64,000 bases of DNA from CAYOPZ01 sp964406005 (GCA_964406005.1 CAYOPZ010000017.1:1-64000); one strand, 5' to 3'; shown: positions 17,656 to 26,821, numbered from the stretch's first letter. Made by a program: numbers and translations. Notes: generated by a model from the sequence alone, not told the origin.

Positions 17656-20178
17656 ATGAGATTCAGGGCCCTATGTTGTACACTGTTTCTGTTTACCGCT
17701 TCCATGGCACGGGGAGGCGTTACGGGAGAAGGTGAGGATACCCTGGTTATTATCGGGGTGGGGGATATCATGCCGGGCACCGATTATCCTTCGGAGTTTT
17801 ACCTGCCTCCGGGCAGGGATTGCCGTCCCCTCCTTGAGGAAGTCATCCCTGTTCTGAACGACGCGGACATCACTTTCGGGAACCTGGAAGGAACATTTGC
17901 AGGAAACGAGGGGACCCCCAAACCCTGCAGGGACACCACCCAGTGCTTTGTATTCAGGATGCCGGATGAGTATGCCGGATGCATCGCAGAGGCAGGCTTT
18001 GATATAATGAGCATTGCGAATAACCATGCCAGTGATTTCGGAGACACGGGCAGGATTCGGACGGAAAGGATACTCGATGCCGCCGGTATTGCCTTTGCAG
18101 GTTCCCGTACATCTCCTTCGACGGTCGTGGAACGTGACGGTGTCCGTTACGGGCTTGCCGCATTTGCACCTTTCCGTGGATGTTACGATATAAAGGATAC
18201 CACCCGGGCAAAAGCCATGATCGAAGCCTTGAAAAACCGGTGTGATATTCTGATCGTGTCGGTTCACGGCGGGGCGGAAGGCGCCGATCACCAGCATGTG
18301 ACCAGGGAATCCGAGATGTACCTGGGATATGACAGGGGCAATGTTTACAGCTTTTCACACCTGGCCGTGGATGCAGGTGCGGATATTGTTTTCGGCCACG
18401 GCCCCCATGTCACCCGCGCCATGGAAATCTACAGGGACAGATTCATCATTTACAGCCTCGGGAATTTCTGTACTTACGGAAGGTTCAACCTGAGAGGGCC
18501 CAACGGGATCGCACCCATAATGAAAGTCTATGTGGGCAGGGACGGAAGATTCCTCAAAGGCAGGGTAATTCCTGTCATGCAGACGGGAAGGGGGGGAGTG
18601 AAACCCGACCCTGAGCAAAGTGTGATCGGCAGGCTCAGGGAGTTGAACAGGGCTGATTTCCCGGAGATCCCGCTGGAAATCGATGATGAAGGCATTGTAA
18701 GCCTGAGGCGCGACCAGCTGCCTGTACGCCAGGCCTCTCCGGATTCCGGTGCTCTGCCGCATCCGCCCGATTCAGCGGGGGCGTCGGTACCCAAAGTGAT
18801 CATAGGAACCTTCCTGGGCAACGCTGGGCGGCATTATTATGGAAACCGTGCACCCGGAAAGCTGGGAATCATATGGAAACATTACCTTGGCGAGGGGGAG
18901 ACCGTGATCTCAAGGAATCTCGGGTCACGCACATGGGCCGGAGCAGGGTGGACGGGACAACCCCTTCTCGTTGAAGAAGAGGGTGAGGTCTACCTGATCC
19001 AGGGTGCCTATGACCATCACCTGAAAAAGATAAAGGCATCCACCGGAGAGGTCGTCTGGGAATATGAATTCGATGATGTAGTCAAGGGAACGGGAACCAT
19101 CTGGCGCAACCCGGACCCCGAGGACGCCGAACAGTCCCTGGTCATTTTGCAGGGCAGCAGGCTGGGTGTGGGCAACTACCTGGATACACCACACATCCCC
19201 TCGTACAGGGCCATATCCTACCAGACCGGGAGGGAACTCTGGAGACTGGATGTAAAATGGACGGACTCCTACAGCAGGGATGTGGACGGTTCTGCACTGA
19301 TCCTCCGGGATACAGCTTACATAGGCCTGGAGAACTCCCTGTTTACGGTACTGAACCCCGATCCCGGAAAGGCGGAAATGAAGGACGGGATGCTTCAGCC
19401 TGCAATCATACAGGAACGGAAACTATACAAACCTGAAGACGTGACCTTTCACAGCTATAATGTGGTTACGGAGTCTTCTCCCAGCCTGCTGGGAGACCAT
19501 ATCTATATAGCATCGGGATCCGGCCATGTGTTCGGATACAGTCTTAAGAGCCGGGAAATTGACTGGGACTTTTACATTGGCTCGGACATGGACGGTTCGG
19601 CCATCGTGACCGGGGACAGCTGTTTGATCGTATCTGTTGAGAAACAATACATCGAAGGACAGGGGGGAGCCTATAAACTTGATCCCTCAAAATCTCCGGA
19701 TGAATGCGTGGTATGGTTCTGTCCGGTGGCTGACAGTTCTTTCTCAGGCTGGGAAGGGGGCATCATAGGAAGCGCGGGGATCAGTGATTACTATCATCCC
19801 GGTGAACAAGCCAATTATGCGGCATTTGTCGGAATAGACGGATATCTCAGGGTGGTTGACCACAGGAAGGTGGACGAATCGAAATGGGTCACCGGAACCG
19901 ACGGAATTACGAAATATCATCCTCCCTGGTTGCAGTTCGAGACCCGGGTCGGTCCTTCTATCTCAACCCCTGTATTCTGCGGGAACAAACTGATCGTTGC
20001 CGGATACAACGGCATCCGGCTGTATGAGTTTGACGGGGAAGGGAATTTCAGGCTGCTCGACAGGGCCGGCGCCCCCTTCGAGTCCACGCCCGTGGTGCAC
20101 GACGGGAGGGTCTATATTGCTTCAAGGGACGGGTATCTTTATTGTTTCGGCGAACCCGCAGATTCTGTTGACAATTAA
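17656..20178 (+). CDS. CapA-type metallophosphoesterase fused to a PQQ-like beta-propeller
   Basis: An 840-residue exported protein. After a signal peptide (about 1-20), residues 28-300 are a CapA/PGA_cap domain of the metallophosphoesterase fold: GVGDIMPGTDY, FGNLEGTFAG, SIANNHASDFGDTG, VSVHGGAEG, FGHGPHV and YSLGNFCTYGRF. A proline-rich linker near 355-375 leads to a C-terminal PQQ/pyrrolo-quinoline-like propeller with repeats such as KIKASTGEVVWEYEF, GYSLKSREIDWDF and VYIASRDGYLYCF. CapA proteins take part in polyglutamate capsule synthesis in Bacillus; most bacterial homologues have no known role. The propeller suggests binding to a polymer or partner. A second CapA gene lies 2.3 kb downstream on the other strand. 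The frame is uninterrupted, so this is a true fusion. Confidence 0.85.
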   Translation: MRFRALCCTLFLFTASMARGGVTGEGEDTLVIIGVGDIMPGTDYPSEFYLPPGRDCRPLLEEVIPVLNDADITFGNLEGTFAGNEGTPKPCRDTTQCFVFRMPDEYAGCIAEAGFDIMSIANNHASDFGDTGRIRTERILDAAGIAFAGSRTSPSTVVERDGVRYGLAAFAPFRGCYDIKDTTRAKAMIEALKNRCDILIVSVHGGAEGADHQHVTRESEMYLGYDRGNVYSFSHLAVDAGADIVFGHGPHVTRAMEIYRDRFIIYSLGNFCTYGRFNLRGPNGIAPIMKVYVGRDGRFLKGRVIPVMQTGRGGVKPDPEQSVIGRLRELNRADFPEIPLEIDDEGIVSLRRDQLPVRQASPDSGALPHPPDSAGASVPKVIIGTFLGNAGRHYYGNRAPGKLGIIWKHYLGEGETVISRNLGSRTWAGAGWTGQPLLVEEEGEVYLIQGAYDHHLKKIKASTGEVVWEYEFDDVVKGTGTIWRNPDPEDAEQSLVILQGSRLGVGNYLDTPHIPSYRAISYQTGRELWRLDVKWTDSYSRDVDGSALILRDTAYIGLENSLFTVLNPDPGKAEMKDGMLQPAIIQERKLYKPEDVTFHSYNVVTESSPSLLGDHIYIASGSGHVFGYSLKSREIDWDFYIGSDMDGSAIVTGDSCLIVSVEKQYIEGQGGAYKLDPSKSPDECVVWFCPVADSSFSGWEGGIIGSAGISDYYHPGEQANYAAFVGIDGYLRVVDHRKVDESKWVTGTDGITKYHPPWLQFETRVGPSISTPVFCGNKLIVAGYNGIRLYEFDGEGNFRLLDRAGAPFESTPVVHDGRVYIASRDGYLYCFGEPADSVDN

Positions 20179-20198
20179 TATCAATTTTTCTACCTTAG
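20168..20198 (+). promoter_or_regulatory. Bacteroidota-type promoter before the merR-nif3 operon
   Basis: TTG at 20168-20170 and TACCTTAG at 20191-20198 are separated by 20 bp, the same geometry as the motif at 16552. The start codon at 20221 lies about 17 nt past the expected transcription start. It overlaps the 3' end of the CapA-PQQ gene. Confidence 0.5.
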
Positions 20199-20220
20199 GG
20201 TAAAATTATTTCCCTTTCAC

Positions 20221-20562
20221 ATGCCCTACAAAGAACCCAAGGTAGAAAAGCTATTTTACAGCATCGGTGAAGTGGCGAGGATGTTCAATGTCAATACCTC
20301 CCTGATCCGGTACTGGGAAAAGGAATTCGACATCATTAAACCGAAAAAGAACAGGAAGGGGAACAGGCTTTTCACCAGTGAAGACATTGAAAATTTCCAT
20401 ATCATCTTCCACCTGGTAAAGGAGCGCGGGATGACGCTTAAAGGCGCGCAGCAGAAAATGAAGGAAAACAAGGATGATACCATCCACAATCTGGAAGTGA
20501 TCCAGAGTCTGCATAACATTCGCAGGATGCTGCTTGAGATTAAAGAGGACATGGATCGCTAG
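20221..20562 (+). CDS. MerR family transcriptional regulator
   Basis: A 113-residue regulator with an N-terminal winged helix of the MerR type: FYSIGEVARMFNVNTSLIRYWEKEFDIIKPKKNRKGNRLFTSEDIENF. The C-terminal part is a short coiled coil with no cysteine or effector domain, so it does not look like a metal sensor. The short form is common in Bacteroidota and its targets are unknown. It leads a tight operon with nif3 (24 bp gap) and the CT398-like gene. Confidence 0.9.
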   Translation: MPYKEPKVEKLFYSIGEVARMFNVNTSLIRYWEKEFDIIKPKKNRKGNRLFTSEDIENFHIIFHLVKERGMTLKGAQQKMKENKDDTIHNLEVIQSLHNIRRMLLEIKEDMDR

Positions 20563-20586
20563 GGCATATTTTTCAAATTTACCATC

Positions 20587-21681
20587 ATGCTTGTCAGGGA
20601 GATCACTTCTTATCTGGAAAGCCTTGCACCGCTGTCGCTGCAGGAATCCTATGACAATTCCGGGCTGCAGACAGGCAGCCCGGACCAGCGTGTAAAGGCG
20701 GCCCTTTTGTGCATTGATGTGACAGATGCGGTCCTGGATGAAGCCATCCGGAAAAAAGCAGGGCTGATTGTCGCACATCACCCACTCATTTTTAAGGGGA
20801 TCAAAAAACTGACCGGAAGCAGCCATACGGAAAAGCTGGTCATCAAAGCTGTCCGGAATGATCTTGCCATTTATGCATCCCATACAAACCTGGATGCCGT
20901 ACACGGGGGGGTCAGTCATATAATTGCGGAAAAACTTCACCTGGCCGGAACACGGATCCTTGCTCCAATGGAGGACCAGCTGAGGAAACTCGTTTTCTTT
21001 GTTCCCCTTGAGCAGGCGGAAAAGGTCAGGCAAAGCATTTTCGAAGCCGGGGCAGGACATATCGGCCAGTATGATATGTGCAGTTTCAATGTCCGTGGAG
21101 AGGGCACCTTTCGCGGGTCCGGATCAACGAAACCCTTCGTGGGTAAAAAGGGGGAGATGCATACCCAGCCTGAAACGAGGGTTGAAACGATCTATCCGGG
21201 ATTCAGGGAGAAAGTCATTCTGGAGGCGCTGCTCCGGACACATCCCTACGAAGAGGTAGCATACGACATTTATCCCCTTGCCAATACCTATGATAGGGCC
21301 GGGATGGGAATCGTCGGGAAGCTTCCGGAGCCCATGGCGGAAAAGGATTTTCTGGACCTTGTGAAAGTGCGTTTATCGACAGGTATCATAAGACATACGG
21401 CTTTCCTGAACAGGACTGTCGAGATCGTTGCCGCATGCGGCGGCAGCGGAAGTTACCTGCTTGGAAAGGCCATTGCAGCAGGCGCCCATGTTTTCGTGTC
21501 GGGTGATTTTAAATACCACCAGTTTTTTGAAGCCGGCAACAGGATACTGGTTGCCGATATAGGTCATTATGAAAGCGAGCAATTTACGAAAGAGATTTTT
21601 TACAAATACCTTAGGGAAAAATTCCCTACATTTACATTTCATTTATCGGAGGAGAATACAAACCCTGTAAATTTTTATTAA
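20587..21681 (+). CDS. Nif3-like dinuclear metal centre protein
   Basis: A 364-residue member of the NIF3/YbgI family, which forms hexameric toroids with a two-metal site. GTP cyclohydrolase I type 2 activity has been claimed for some members, but the general role is uncertain. Metal-ligand segments visible are HHPLIFKGIK, SHTNLDAVHGGV and the C-terminal DIGHYESEQF. Residues about 130-235 form the extra PII/CutA-like insert seen in the long YqfO form (LVFFVPLEQAEKVRQSIFEAGAGHIGQYDMCSF in segments, and TVEIVAACGGSG later). It is the middle gene of the operon and the next gene begins one base after its stop. Confidence 0.92.
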   Translation: MLVREITSYLESLAPLSLQESYDNSGLQTGSPDQRVKAALLCIDVTDAVLDEAIRKKAGLIVAHHPLIFKGIKKLTGSSHTEKLVIKAVRNDLAIYASHTNLDAVHGGVSHIIAEKLHLAGTRILAPMEDQLRKLVFFVPLEQAEKVRQSIFEAGAGHIGQYDMCSFNVRGEGTFRGSGSTKPFVGKKGEMHTQPETRVETIYPGFREKVILEALLRTHPYEEVAYDIYPLANTYDRAGMGIVGKLPEPMAEKDFLDLVKVRLSTGIIRHTAFLNRTVEIVAACGGSGSYLLGKAIAAGAHVFVSGDFKYHQFFEAGNRILVADIGHYESEQFTKEIFYKYLREKFPTFTFHLSEENTNPVNFY

Positions 21682-21682
21682 A

Positions 21683-22453
21683 ATGGCTACGGAAAAGAAA
21701 AAGGTCGCCGAGATTGCCGAAATGTCCGTGGAGGAAAAACTGAAGGCTCTGTATGAACTGCAGCAGGTTGATTCGGAAATAGACAAGATCCGGATTTTGC
21801 GGGGGGAACTGCCGCTCGAGGTGCAGGACCTGGAAGATGAGATAGAGGGACTGCAGACCAGGGTGGGCAATATTGAAGCAGAGGTCAACACACTGGAGGA
21901 ATCCATATCCAAAAAGAACAATGAAATCGCAAATGCTCAGGATATGATAAAAAAATACGAAGAGCAGCAGAAAAATGTCAGGAATAACCGGGAATTCGAT
22001 TCACTTTCCAAGGAAATTGAATTCCAGACCCTGGAAATCGAACTGGCTGAAAAAAGGAAAAAGGAATTCAGTGAGCAGGTTGAGGAAAGGATGATTCAGA
22101 TCAATAATTCAAAAGCCGTCCTGGAAGAAAGGCAGGGAGATCTTAAGAATAAGAAATCGGAACTTGACGAGATCATTTCCGATACCCAGAAGGAAGAAGA
22201 AGTCCTGGATAAGAAGCGCAATCAGATTCAGGAGAAGATCGAACCCAGGCTGTTCACTGCCTACGAGAAGATCAGGGACAATGCACGGAACGGGCTGGCC
22301 GTAGTAACTGTTGAAAGGGATGCATGCGGCGGATGTTTCAATAAGATACCTCCCCAGCGGCAGCTCGATATAGGCTCGCGCAAGAAGATCATTGTATGTG
22401 AATACTGCGGGCGTATTCTTGTTGATATCGACAAGGCGGAAGTTAAAAAATAA
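21683..22453 (+). CDS. CT398-like coiled-coil zinc-ribbon protein
   Basis: A 256-residue cytoplasmic protein with a long antiparallel coiled coil (about 20-195) and a C-terminal C4 zinc ribbon: CGGCFNKIPPQ, then CEYCGRIL. This is the zf-RING_7/DUF164 family, often encoded beside Nif3 as here. Chlamydia CT398 binds sigma-54 and secretion-system ATPase components, which suggests an adaptor role; the function in Bacteroidota is not settled. Its 3' end overlaps the convergent CapA gene by 11 bp, so no terminator fits between them. Confidence 0.9.
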   Translation: MATEKKKVAEIAEMSVEEKLKALYELQQVDSEIDKIRILRGELPLEVQDLEDEIEGLQTRVGNIEAEVNTLEESISKKNNEIANAQDMIKKYEEQQKNVRNNREFDSLSKEIEFQTLEIELAEKRKKEFSEQVEERMIQINNSKAVLEERQGDLKNKKSELDEIISDTQKEEEVLDKKRNQIQEKIEPRLFTAYEKIRDNARNGLAVVTVERDACGGCFNKIPPQRQLDIGSRKKIIVCEYCGRILVDIDKAEVKK

Positions 22454-23534
22454 CATTGGAAAGCTGGTCCCTGGTATCCTTGCAGAATTGAATGTACCTT
22501 TCCAGCTCCTCGTCCGTAAAACCGATTTCTGCGATCCGGTCATCCGGCAAATCCGCCGGAACCAGCCTGAAGACCCTTTTATTCCCCACCAGGGGCTTGT
22601 GGACCCAGACAGGCAAATAATCCAGGCGGGTGATCCTGGTTTTATCCGTTTTGCTGAGTTCGATCCCGACAATAATACCCCCGTCACGGTAACGGTCACG
22701 CTGATTGGATACGAAGTTGCCCAGAGAATATACCACGAGCCGGCTGTAAACGGAGTCAGTCATCTCGTACCGTATGGGCTGGACCACGTGCGGGTGAGAG
22801 CCGATAACGGCATCCACGCCGTTTCTGAACAGGAAGTCGGCCAGCGATCTCTGGCCCGTATTCTCCTGGCGTTCATACTCGGTCCCCCAGTGTATGAAGG
22901 CGATGATAAAATCAGGCTCTGCCAGCTTTGTCTTGTACAGGTCCCTGGCGATCTGAAGGGTATCCGTGTAATTGACAATATTGGGCTTTTCCGTTTCCAG
23001 GCCGTTTGTCCCGTAAGTAAAATTGAGAAGGGCGAGAAGTATCCCGTTTTTTTCGAGCAGCAACGGATATGTCTGTGCCCGCTGCTCCGGGGTTTCGAAG
23101 GTGCCGGTCTGGATCATGCCCATGTCCCGGAGTACCTTCAGCGTACGCTCAAGTCCGTCCTTACCCCTGTCAAGAGCATGGTTGTTGGCATTTACCAGTA
23201 CATTGAATCCGGCTTCCAGCAGGGCATCGGCAAGTGCATCCGGGCTCGAGAACCGGGGGTAGCCCTGATACGGCGGACCTGCAAGGGTGACTTCCAGGTT
23301 TCCCACGGCAATGTCGGCGGCCGCCAGGTCGGGCTCCAGATAAAGGAAGCAATCCCCGTAGTCATAAACACCACCCGAGTCGGACCGTGCCGCCTCTATC
23401 TGGGAATCATGTCCCATGATGTCCCCGGTAAAAATAATGCGGAGCTTTCCTTGCTCTCCTCCGCCCGCCATTGCGGATAGGAAACAGAACAGGCCAAAAA
23501 GGGGAATGACCGCTTTGTATCGTAATGTTTTCAC
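22443..23534 (-). CDS. CapA family protein (PGA_cap metallophosphoesterase fold)
   Basis: A 363-residue exported CapA homologue without the propeller of the gene at 17656. A signal peptide (about 1-23) precedes the catalytic-type domain with IIFTGDIMGHDSQ, VGNLEVTLAG, NANNHALDRGKDGL, IAFIHWGTEY, IGSHPHVVQP and VYSLGNFVSNQ, which together form the usual metal-ligand set. Members are linked to polyglutamate export in Bacillus; here a more general wall or polymer role is likely. It is convergent with the CT398-like gene and 15 bp downstream of the TPM gene, so it may be the tail of the lemA operon. Confidence 0.88.
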   Translation of the reverse strand: MKTLRYKAVIPLFGLFCFLSAMAGGGEQGKLRIIFTGDIMGHDSQIEAARSDSGGVYDYGDCFLYLEPDLAAADIAVGNLEVTLAGPPYQGYPRFSSPDALADALLEAGFNVLVNANNHALDRGKDGLERTLKVLRDMGMIQTGTFETPEQRAQTYPLLLEKNGILLALLNFTYGTNGLETEKPNIVNYTDTLQIARDLYKTKLAEPDFIIAFIHWGTEYERQENTGQRSLADFLFRNGVDAVIGSHPHVVQPIRYEMTDSVYSRLVVYSLGNFVSNQRDRYRDGGIIVGIELSKTDKTRITRLDYLPVWVHKPLVGNKRVFRLVPADLPDDRIAEIGFTDEELERYIQFCKDTRDQLSNVIF

Positions 23535-23549
23535 AGACTGCAGTTTCTG

Positions 23550-24371
23550 TTACCAGGATCCGCCGGCGCCTCCGCCTCCGAAGCTTCCACCGGCACCTCC
23601 GCCGAAGCCTCCTCCGCCGAATCCTCCGAATCCTCCGAATCCGCCGCCGCCGGAGCTGAAATTACCGAAGCTGCCCCTGTGCGATCCCCTTGAACCGCTG
23701 ACCATGAACAGGGCAAGAAGGAAAGGTATATGATGTCCCATGGAATATTGCCTTGCCGCACGCCCCCTGCCAAGGACGGTGAATAAAAGAACGATGAAGA
23801 TCATCACCCCGAATGCCGGTATGTTTGAGCCGGGACTCCTTTGAGCCTGCCTGCGCTGTATGTATTCTTCGGCGGTGTATTCCCCCCGGGTCAGTTCCAT
23901 CATGGTAGTGATGGCCGAATCAAGGCCGGCATAATAATTCTGTTGTTTGAACGAGGGGATCATGTCATAGTCTACGATCCGGTTTGCGATGGCATCCGGA
24001 ACCGCCCCCTCGATTCCGTAGCCGGTGGCGATGAAGGCATCGCCCCGCATATGGTCCGGCGTGGGGTTCACCAGGATCACGATCCCGTTGTCCCTGCCCT
24101 TTGTGCCCACACCCCATTTTTCTCCGAGCTGGAAAGTGAAATCGGCGATATCGTAGCCGCCGATGTCATCCAGGATAACGATATAGATCTGGGTCGAGGT
24201 CTGGTAATAGAATTCCTGAAGCTTTGATTCGAGCCGCTCACGGGCTGCGGGTTCCAGCAGGCCGGAAAAATCATTGACCATCCTCGGGGGTTGCATTGGA
24301 TCCGGGATGTCCTGTGCCGCGGTAACCGCAGTGATGAATATTGCTACAAGTATGCCCGTCAGTTTTTTCAT
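23550..24371 (-). CDS. TPM domain protein with glycine-rich tail (YgcG-like)
   Basis: A 273-residue membrane protein. A signal peptide (1-18) is followed by a TPM domain (about 27-150; VNDFSGLLEPAARERLESKL, YIVILDDIGGYDIADFTFQLGEKWGVG). A transmembrane helix lies near 185-205, and the protein ends in a tail of GGFGG repeats closed by a single Trp. TPM proteins are known as photosystem II assembly factors or phosphatases in plants; the bacterial role is unclear, but they cluster with LemA. It is the third gene of lemA-TPM-TPM; the preceding stop is 4 bp upstream. Confidence 0.9.
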   Translation of the reverse strand: MKKLTGILVAIFITAVTAAQDIPDPMQPPRMVNDFSGLLEPAARERLESKLQEFYYQTSTQIYIVILDDIGGYDIADFTFQLGEKWGVGTKGRDNGIVILVNPTPDHMRGDAFIATGYGIEGAVPDAIANRIVDYDMIPSFKQQNYYAGLDSAITTMMELTRGEYTAEEYIQRRQAQRSPGSNIPAFGVMIFIVLLFTVLGRGRAARQYSMGHHIPFLLALFMVSGSRGSHRGSFGNFSSGGGGFGGFGGFGGGGFGGGAGGSFGGGGAGGSW

Positions 24372-24375
24372 GTCC

Positions 24376-24825
24376 TCAGTCCTTGTCCCCGAACGAGATA
24401 TCGTCGGGGAGTTCGTTCACATCCCCGTCCTGGTAGGGGAAGTGCTCTTTCAGTTTGTTCCCCGCCATCCTTATACCGGTTTCCAGTCCCTCGACAAATC
24501 GTCCCTCCCTGAACTCCTCGGTGACACTGCTCTTGACATCGTCCCAGAAATTTTCTTCCGTAACGGCATTGATCCCCGCATCTCCGAGTATGGCAAATTT
24601 ACGGTCATTGATGGCCAGGTAAAACAGCACGCCGTTCCGGAGGGCGGTTTTGTGCATGCCGAGCTTTTCGAAAAGAAAAGCCGCCCGGTCGAGCACATCT
24701 TCCTTGCATTTTCGCTCCAGGTGCACCCTTATTTCTCCGGACGTGTTCAATTCCGCGTCACGGATGGCCCGGGCTATCCGTTCTTTTTGTTCCCGTGTAA
24801 AAAACTGGGATGGCTGCATATTCAA
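24376..24825 (-). CDS. Small TPM domain protein
   Basis: A 149-residue protein that is essentially a lone TPM domain (RIARAIRDAELNTSGEIRVHLE, then RNGVLFYLAINDRKFAILGDAGIN). It has no signal peptide or clear membrane helix, which distinguishes it from its neighbour and suggests a cytoplasmic location. The start overlaps the lemA stop (ATGA at 24822-24825), so translation is probably coupled. Confidence 0.9.
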   Translation of the reverse strand: MNMQPSQFFTREQKERIARAIRDAELNTSGEIRVHLERKCKEDVLDRAAFLFEKLGMHKTALRNGVLFYLAINDRKFAILGDAGINAVTEENFWDDVKSSVTEEFREGRFVEGLETGIRMAGNKLKEHFPYQDGDVNELPDDISFGDKD

Positions 24826-25406
24826 AATTCTACTACAGGCGGTTCTTCGCTTCCTTCTTCCGCCTCAAAATAGCCTTTTCTGTCGAACCCGAAAATGGAA
24901 GCGACAATATTTTTCGGGAACCTCCTTATATAGGTATTATAACCGCGTGTGGCATCGTTGAACTTTCTTCTTTCCACGGCGATCCGGTTCTCTGTGCCTT
25001 CAAGCTGTGCCTGAAGGTCGAGGAAATTCTGGTTGGCCTTCAGCTCGGGGTAGCGTTCCACGACCACCATAAGGCGGGACAGCGCAGAGCTCAATCCGTC
25101 CTGTGCGGCCTGAAATTGTTGTATAGCCTCAGCATTGAGGTTTTCAGGGTCCAGCGTAATGCCTGTGGCTTTCGAACGGGCTTCTATCACACGGGTCAGT
25201 GTTTCCTGTTCGAAATCCGCATATCCCTTTACGGTGTTCACCAGGTTGGGTATCAGGTCGGTACGCCGTTGGTATGCATTCTCGACCTGTGCCCATTGGG
25301 CGGAGACTGCTTCATCGAGTTCCACCATACGGTTATAGCTGCACGAAGACATAAGCGGAACCGATGCTACGAGCAGAGCAAGGTAATACAGATGTTTTCT
25401 AACCAT
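24822..25406 (-). CDS. lemA: LemA family protein
   Basis: A 194-residue LemA protein: an N-terminal hydrophobic segment ending MSSCSYNRMVELDEAV, so it may be processed as a lipoprotein at Cys22, followed by the long four-helix domain. Diagnostic sequences are QWAQVENAYQRRTDLIPNLVNTVKGYA, ELKANQNFLDLQAQLEGTENRI and NDATRGYNTYIRRFP. The biochemical role is unknown; LemA is a membrane-attached helical scaffold often next to TPM genes. It leads the three-gene cluster lemA-TPM-TPM. Confidence 0.94.
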   Translation of the reverse strand: MVRKHLYYLALLVASVPLMSSCSYNRMVELDEAVSAQWAQVENAYQRRTDLIPNLVNTVKGYADFEQETLTRVIEARSKATGITLDPENLNAEAIQQFQAAQDGLSSALSRLMVVVERYPELKANQNFLDLQAQLEGTENRIAVERRKFNDATRGYNTYIRRFPKNIVASIFGFDRKGYFEAEEGSEEPPVVEF

Positions 25407-25543
25407 ATCTGATTGAATTTTTTCTGCCCAAATTTAACAATCTGCCGTGAGTAAAGCAATAAAAGCCTGCCTGTTATTACACGGGGATTTGGCATGGTTT
25501 TGGAGGACATATCCCGGGCAATGCCATAACCGATGCAAATGTT

Positions 25544-25957
25544 TTGAAAAAAACCTGGATCATACCCGTACTGTTGCTGATGTGCACTTCATGTCAGGAT
25601 CTGCTCACGGTCCTTGATACGGCAGATCCGAGAAACAACCTGGTCGCCACATGGAAATGCGATGAGCAGGGAAGCTATAAAAAGTCGGCAGCGGAAATAT
25701 ACCGGGTGGACATCGAAAAACATCCCGGGGACTCCAGCAGGGTTTTGATATACAATTTCTATAATATCGACGCGGTTGCCGAGGCCGTACTGAACGGCAG
25801 GATACTTACCCTGCCCGAACAGAACCTCGAGGGCGGCTATAAGGTTTCCGGAAGGGGAGAGATACAGGCAGACTGGGATGAGATCACCTGGTCTTATGCT
25901 GTGGATGACGGAAGCGGTCAGAGTAATGAGGTGACCGCAGTCTATACGAAAATGTAA
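25544..25957 (+). CDS. Hypothetical lipoprotein
   Basis: A 137-residue secreted lipoprotein with signal MKKTWIIPVLLLMCTSC (lipobox around Cys17). I recognise no family. The body looks like a small beta-rich domain (LVATWKCDEQGSYKKSAAEIYRV at its start), similar in style to lipocalin-like Bacteroidota lipoproteins. The only in-frame start before the signal peptide is TTG at 25544; nearby ATG codons are out of frame. It stands alone between divergent lemA and the convergent CoA-binding gene. Confidence 0.7.
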   Translation: MKKTWIIPVLLLMCTSCQDLLTVLDTADPRNNLVATWKCDEQGSYKKSAAEIYRVDIEKHPGDSSRVLIYNFYNIDAVAEAVLNGRILTLPEQNLEGGYKVSGRGEIQADWDEITWSYAVDDGSGQSNEVTAVYTKM

Positions 25958-25959
25958 TT

Positions 25960-26319
25960 TCAATAGTTGCCTGTATTCAGCATTACCAGTGCGCAATCCA
26001 CTACCGCCTCTATCCCGTGGTCTTTGCACATATCAATGAATTCCTGGTTATGCGTGCCCGGATTGAAAATGATCCGCCTGGGATTCAGCCCGATCATATA
26101 ATCATAATACCCGGTCTGTTCCTTTTTTCCGATGTAAAGGATTATGGTATCGACGTCCTCTATATGCGGTAAGCCGGTCAGGATACCGACTCCTTTTATC
26201 TCCCCCTTTTTCCTGCCCACTGCGACCACCTCGTATTCCAGCCTGACAAGGGCTTTTACGGCTTTATGGGAAAACCTGGATTCATTCGGACTGGCACCGA
26301 GTACAAGCGTTTTTTTCAT
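25960..26319 (-). CDS. CoA-binding domain protein (YccU-like)
   Basis: A Rossmann-fold CoA_binding_2 protein of 119 residues: MKKTLVLGASPNESRFSHKA at the nucleotide-binding loop, then IILYIGKKEQTGYYDYM, RIIFNPGTHN and the C-terminal VVDCALVML. The start at 26319 is preferred because the glycine-rich loop begins straight after it; the longer frame to 26367 would run into ispF. CoA binding is expected from the family, no reaction is known. It follows ispF by 19 bp. Confidence 0.85.
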   Translation of the reverse strand: MKKTLVLGASPNESRFSHKAVKALVRLEYEVVAVGRKKGEIKGVGILTGLPHIEDVDTIILYIGKKEQTGYYDYMIGLNPRRIIFNPGTHNQEFIDMCKDHGIEAVVDCALVMLNTGNY

Positions 26320-26338
26320 ATGGATGCGAATGGACGGA

Positions 26339-26821
26339 TTACTCAGGTTCCAGCATTGCGACTGCATAGGCTGAGATCCCTGATCCCCGGCCGATAAACC
26401 CCAGTTTTTCAGCGGTAGTGGCTTTGATGGACAATTGTCCGGCGGGAATTTTTAAAACTTCCGAGAGTGCCCGTATCATGGCGGGGATGTGTTCGGCGAT
26501 CATGGGTTGCTGAAGGCAGACCGTACTGTCAATATTGCCTATCCTGTACCCTTCCCCCCGGATCAGGTCAGCTGTGTGCCGGAGCAGGATCTTGCTGTCG
26601 ATGTTCCGGAACTCACCGGCAGTGTCGGGGAAGTGTGTACCGATGTCTCCCAGTGCGGCGGCTCCCAGCAGGGCATCACAGATGGCATGGATCAGTACAT
26701 CCCCGTCGGAATGTCCCGCAGGCCCCTTGTGATGAGGGATGGAGATGCCCCCGAGAACGAAGGGGATGCTTTCCCGGAGGGGATGCACATCGTAACCGAA
26801 CCCGATCCTGTGCTGCATCAT
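26339..26821 (-). CDS. ispF: 2-C-methyl-D-erythritol 2,4-cyclodiphosphate synthase
   Basis: Catalyses the cyclisation step of the MEP isoprenoid pathway. The 160-residue protein has the zinc-binding RIGFGYDVHPL (Asp and His), the HSDGDVLIHAICDALLGAAALGDIG-type region (in HSDGD the His and Asp lie at the active site), FPD, and a C-terminal ATTAEKLGFIGRGSGISAYA segment. Two ATG codons stand in tandem at 26821 and 26818, and the porV stop TGA overlaps them, so the two genes are probably translationally coupled. Confidence 0.96.
   Translation of the reverse strand: MMQHRIGFGYDVHPLRESIPFVLGGISIPHHKGPAGHSDGDVLIHAICDALLGAAALGDIGTHFPDTAGEFRNIDSKILLRHTADLIRGEGYRIGNIDSTVCLQQPMIAEHIPAMIRALSEVLKIPAGQLSIKATTAEKLGFIGRGSGISAYAVAMLEPE

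Noticed and set aside
22392..23480. 362-codon plus-strand frame opposite the CapA gene
   Set aside because: The minus-strand frame has a signal peptide and the full CapA motif set; the plus frame has none.
23550..23700. GC-rich glycine-codon repeats at the end of the TPM gene as a DNA repeat element
   Set aside because: They encode the glycine-rich tail and need no other explanation.
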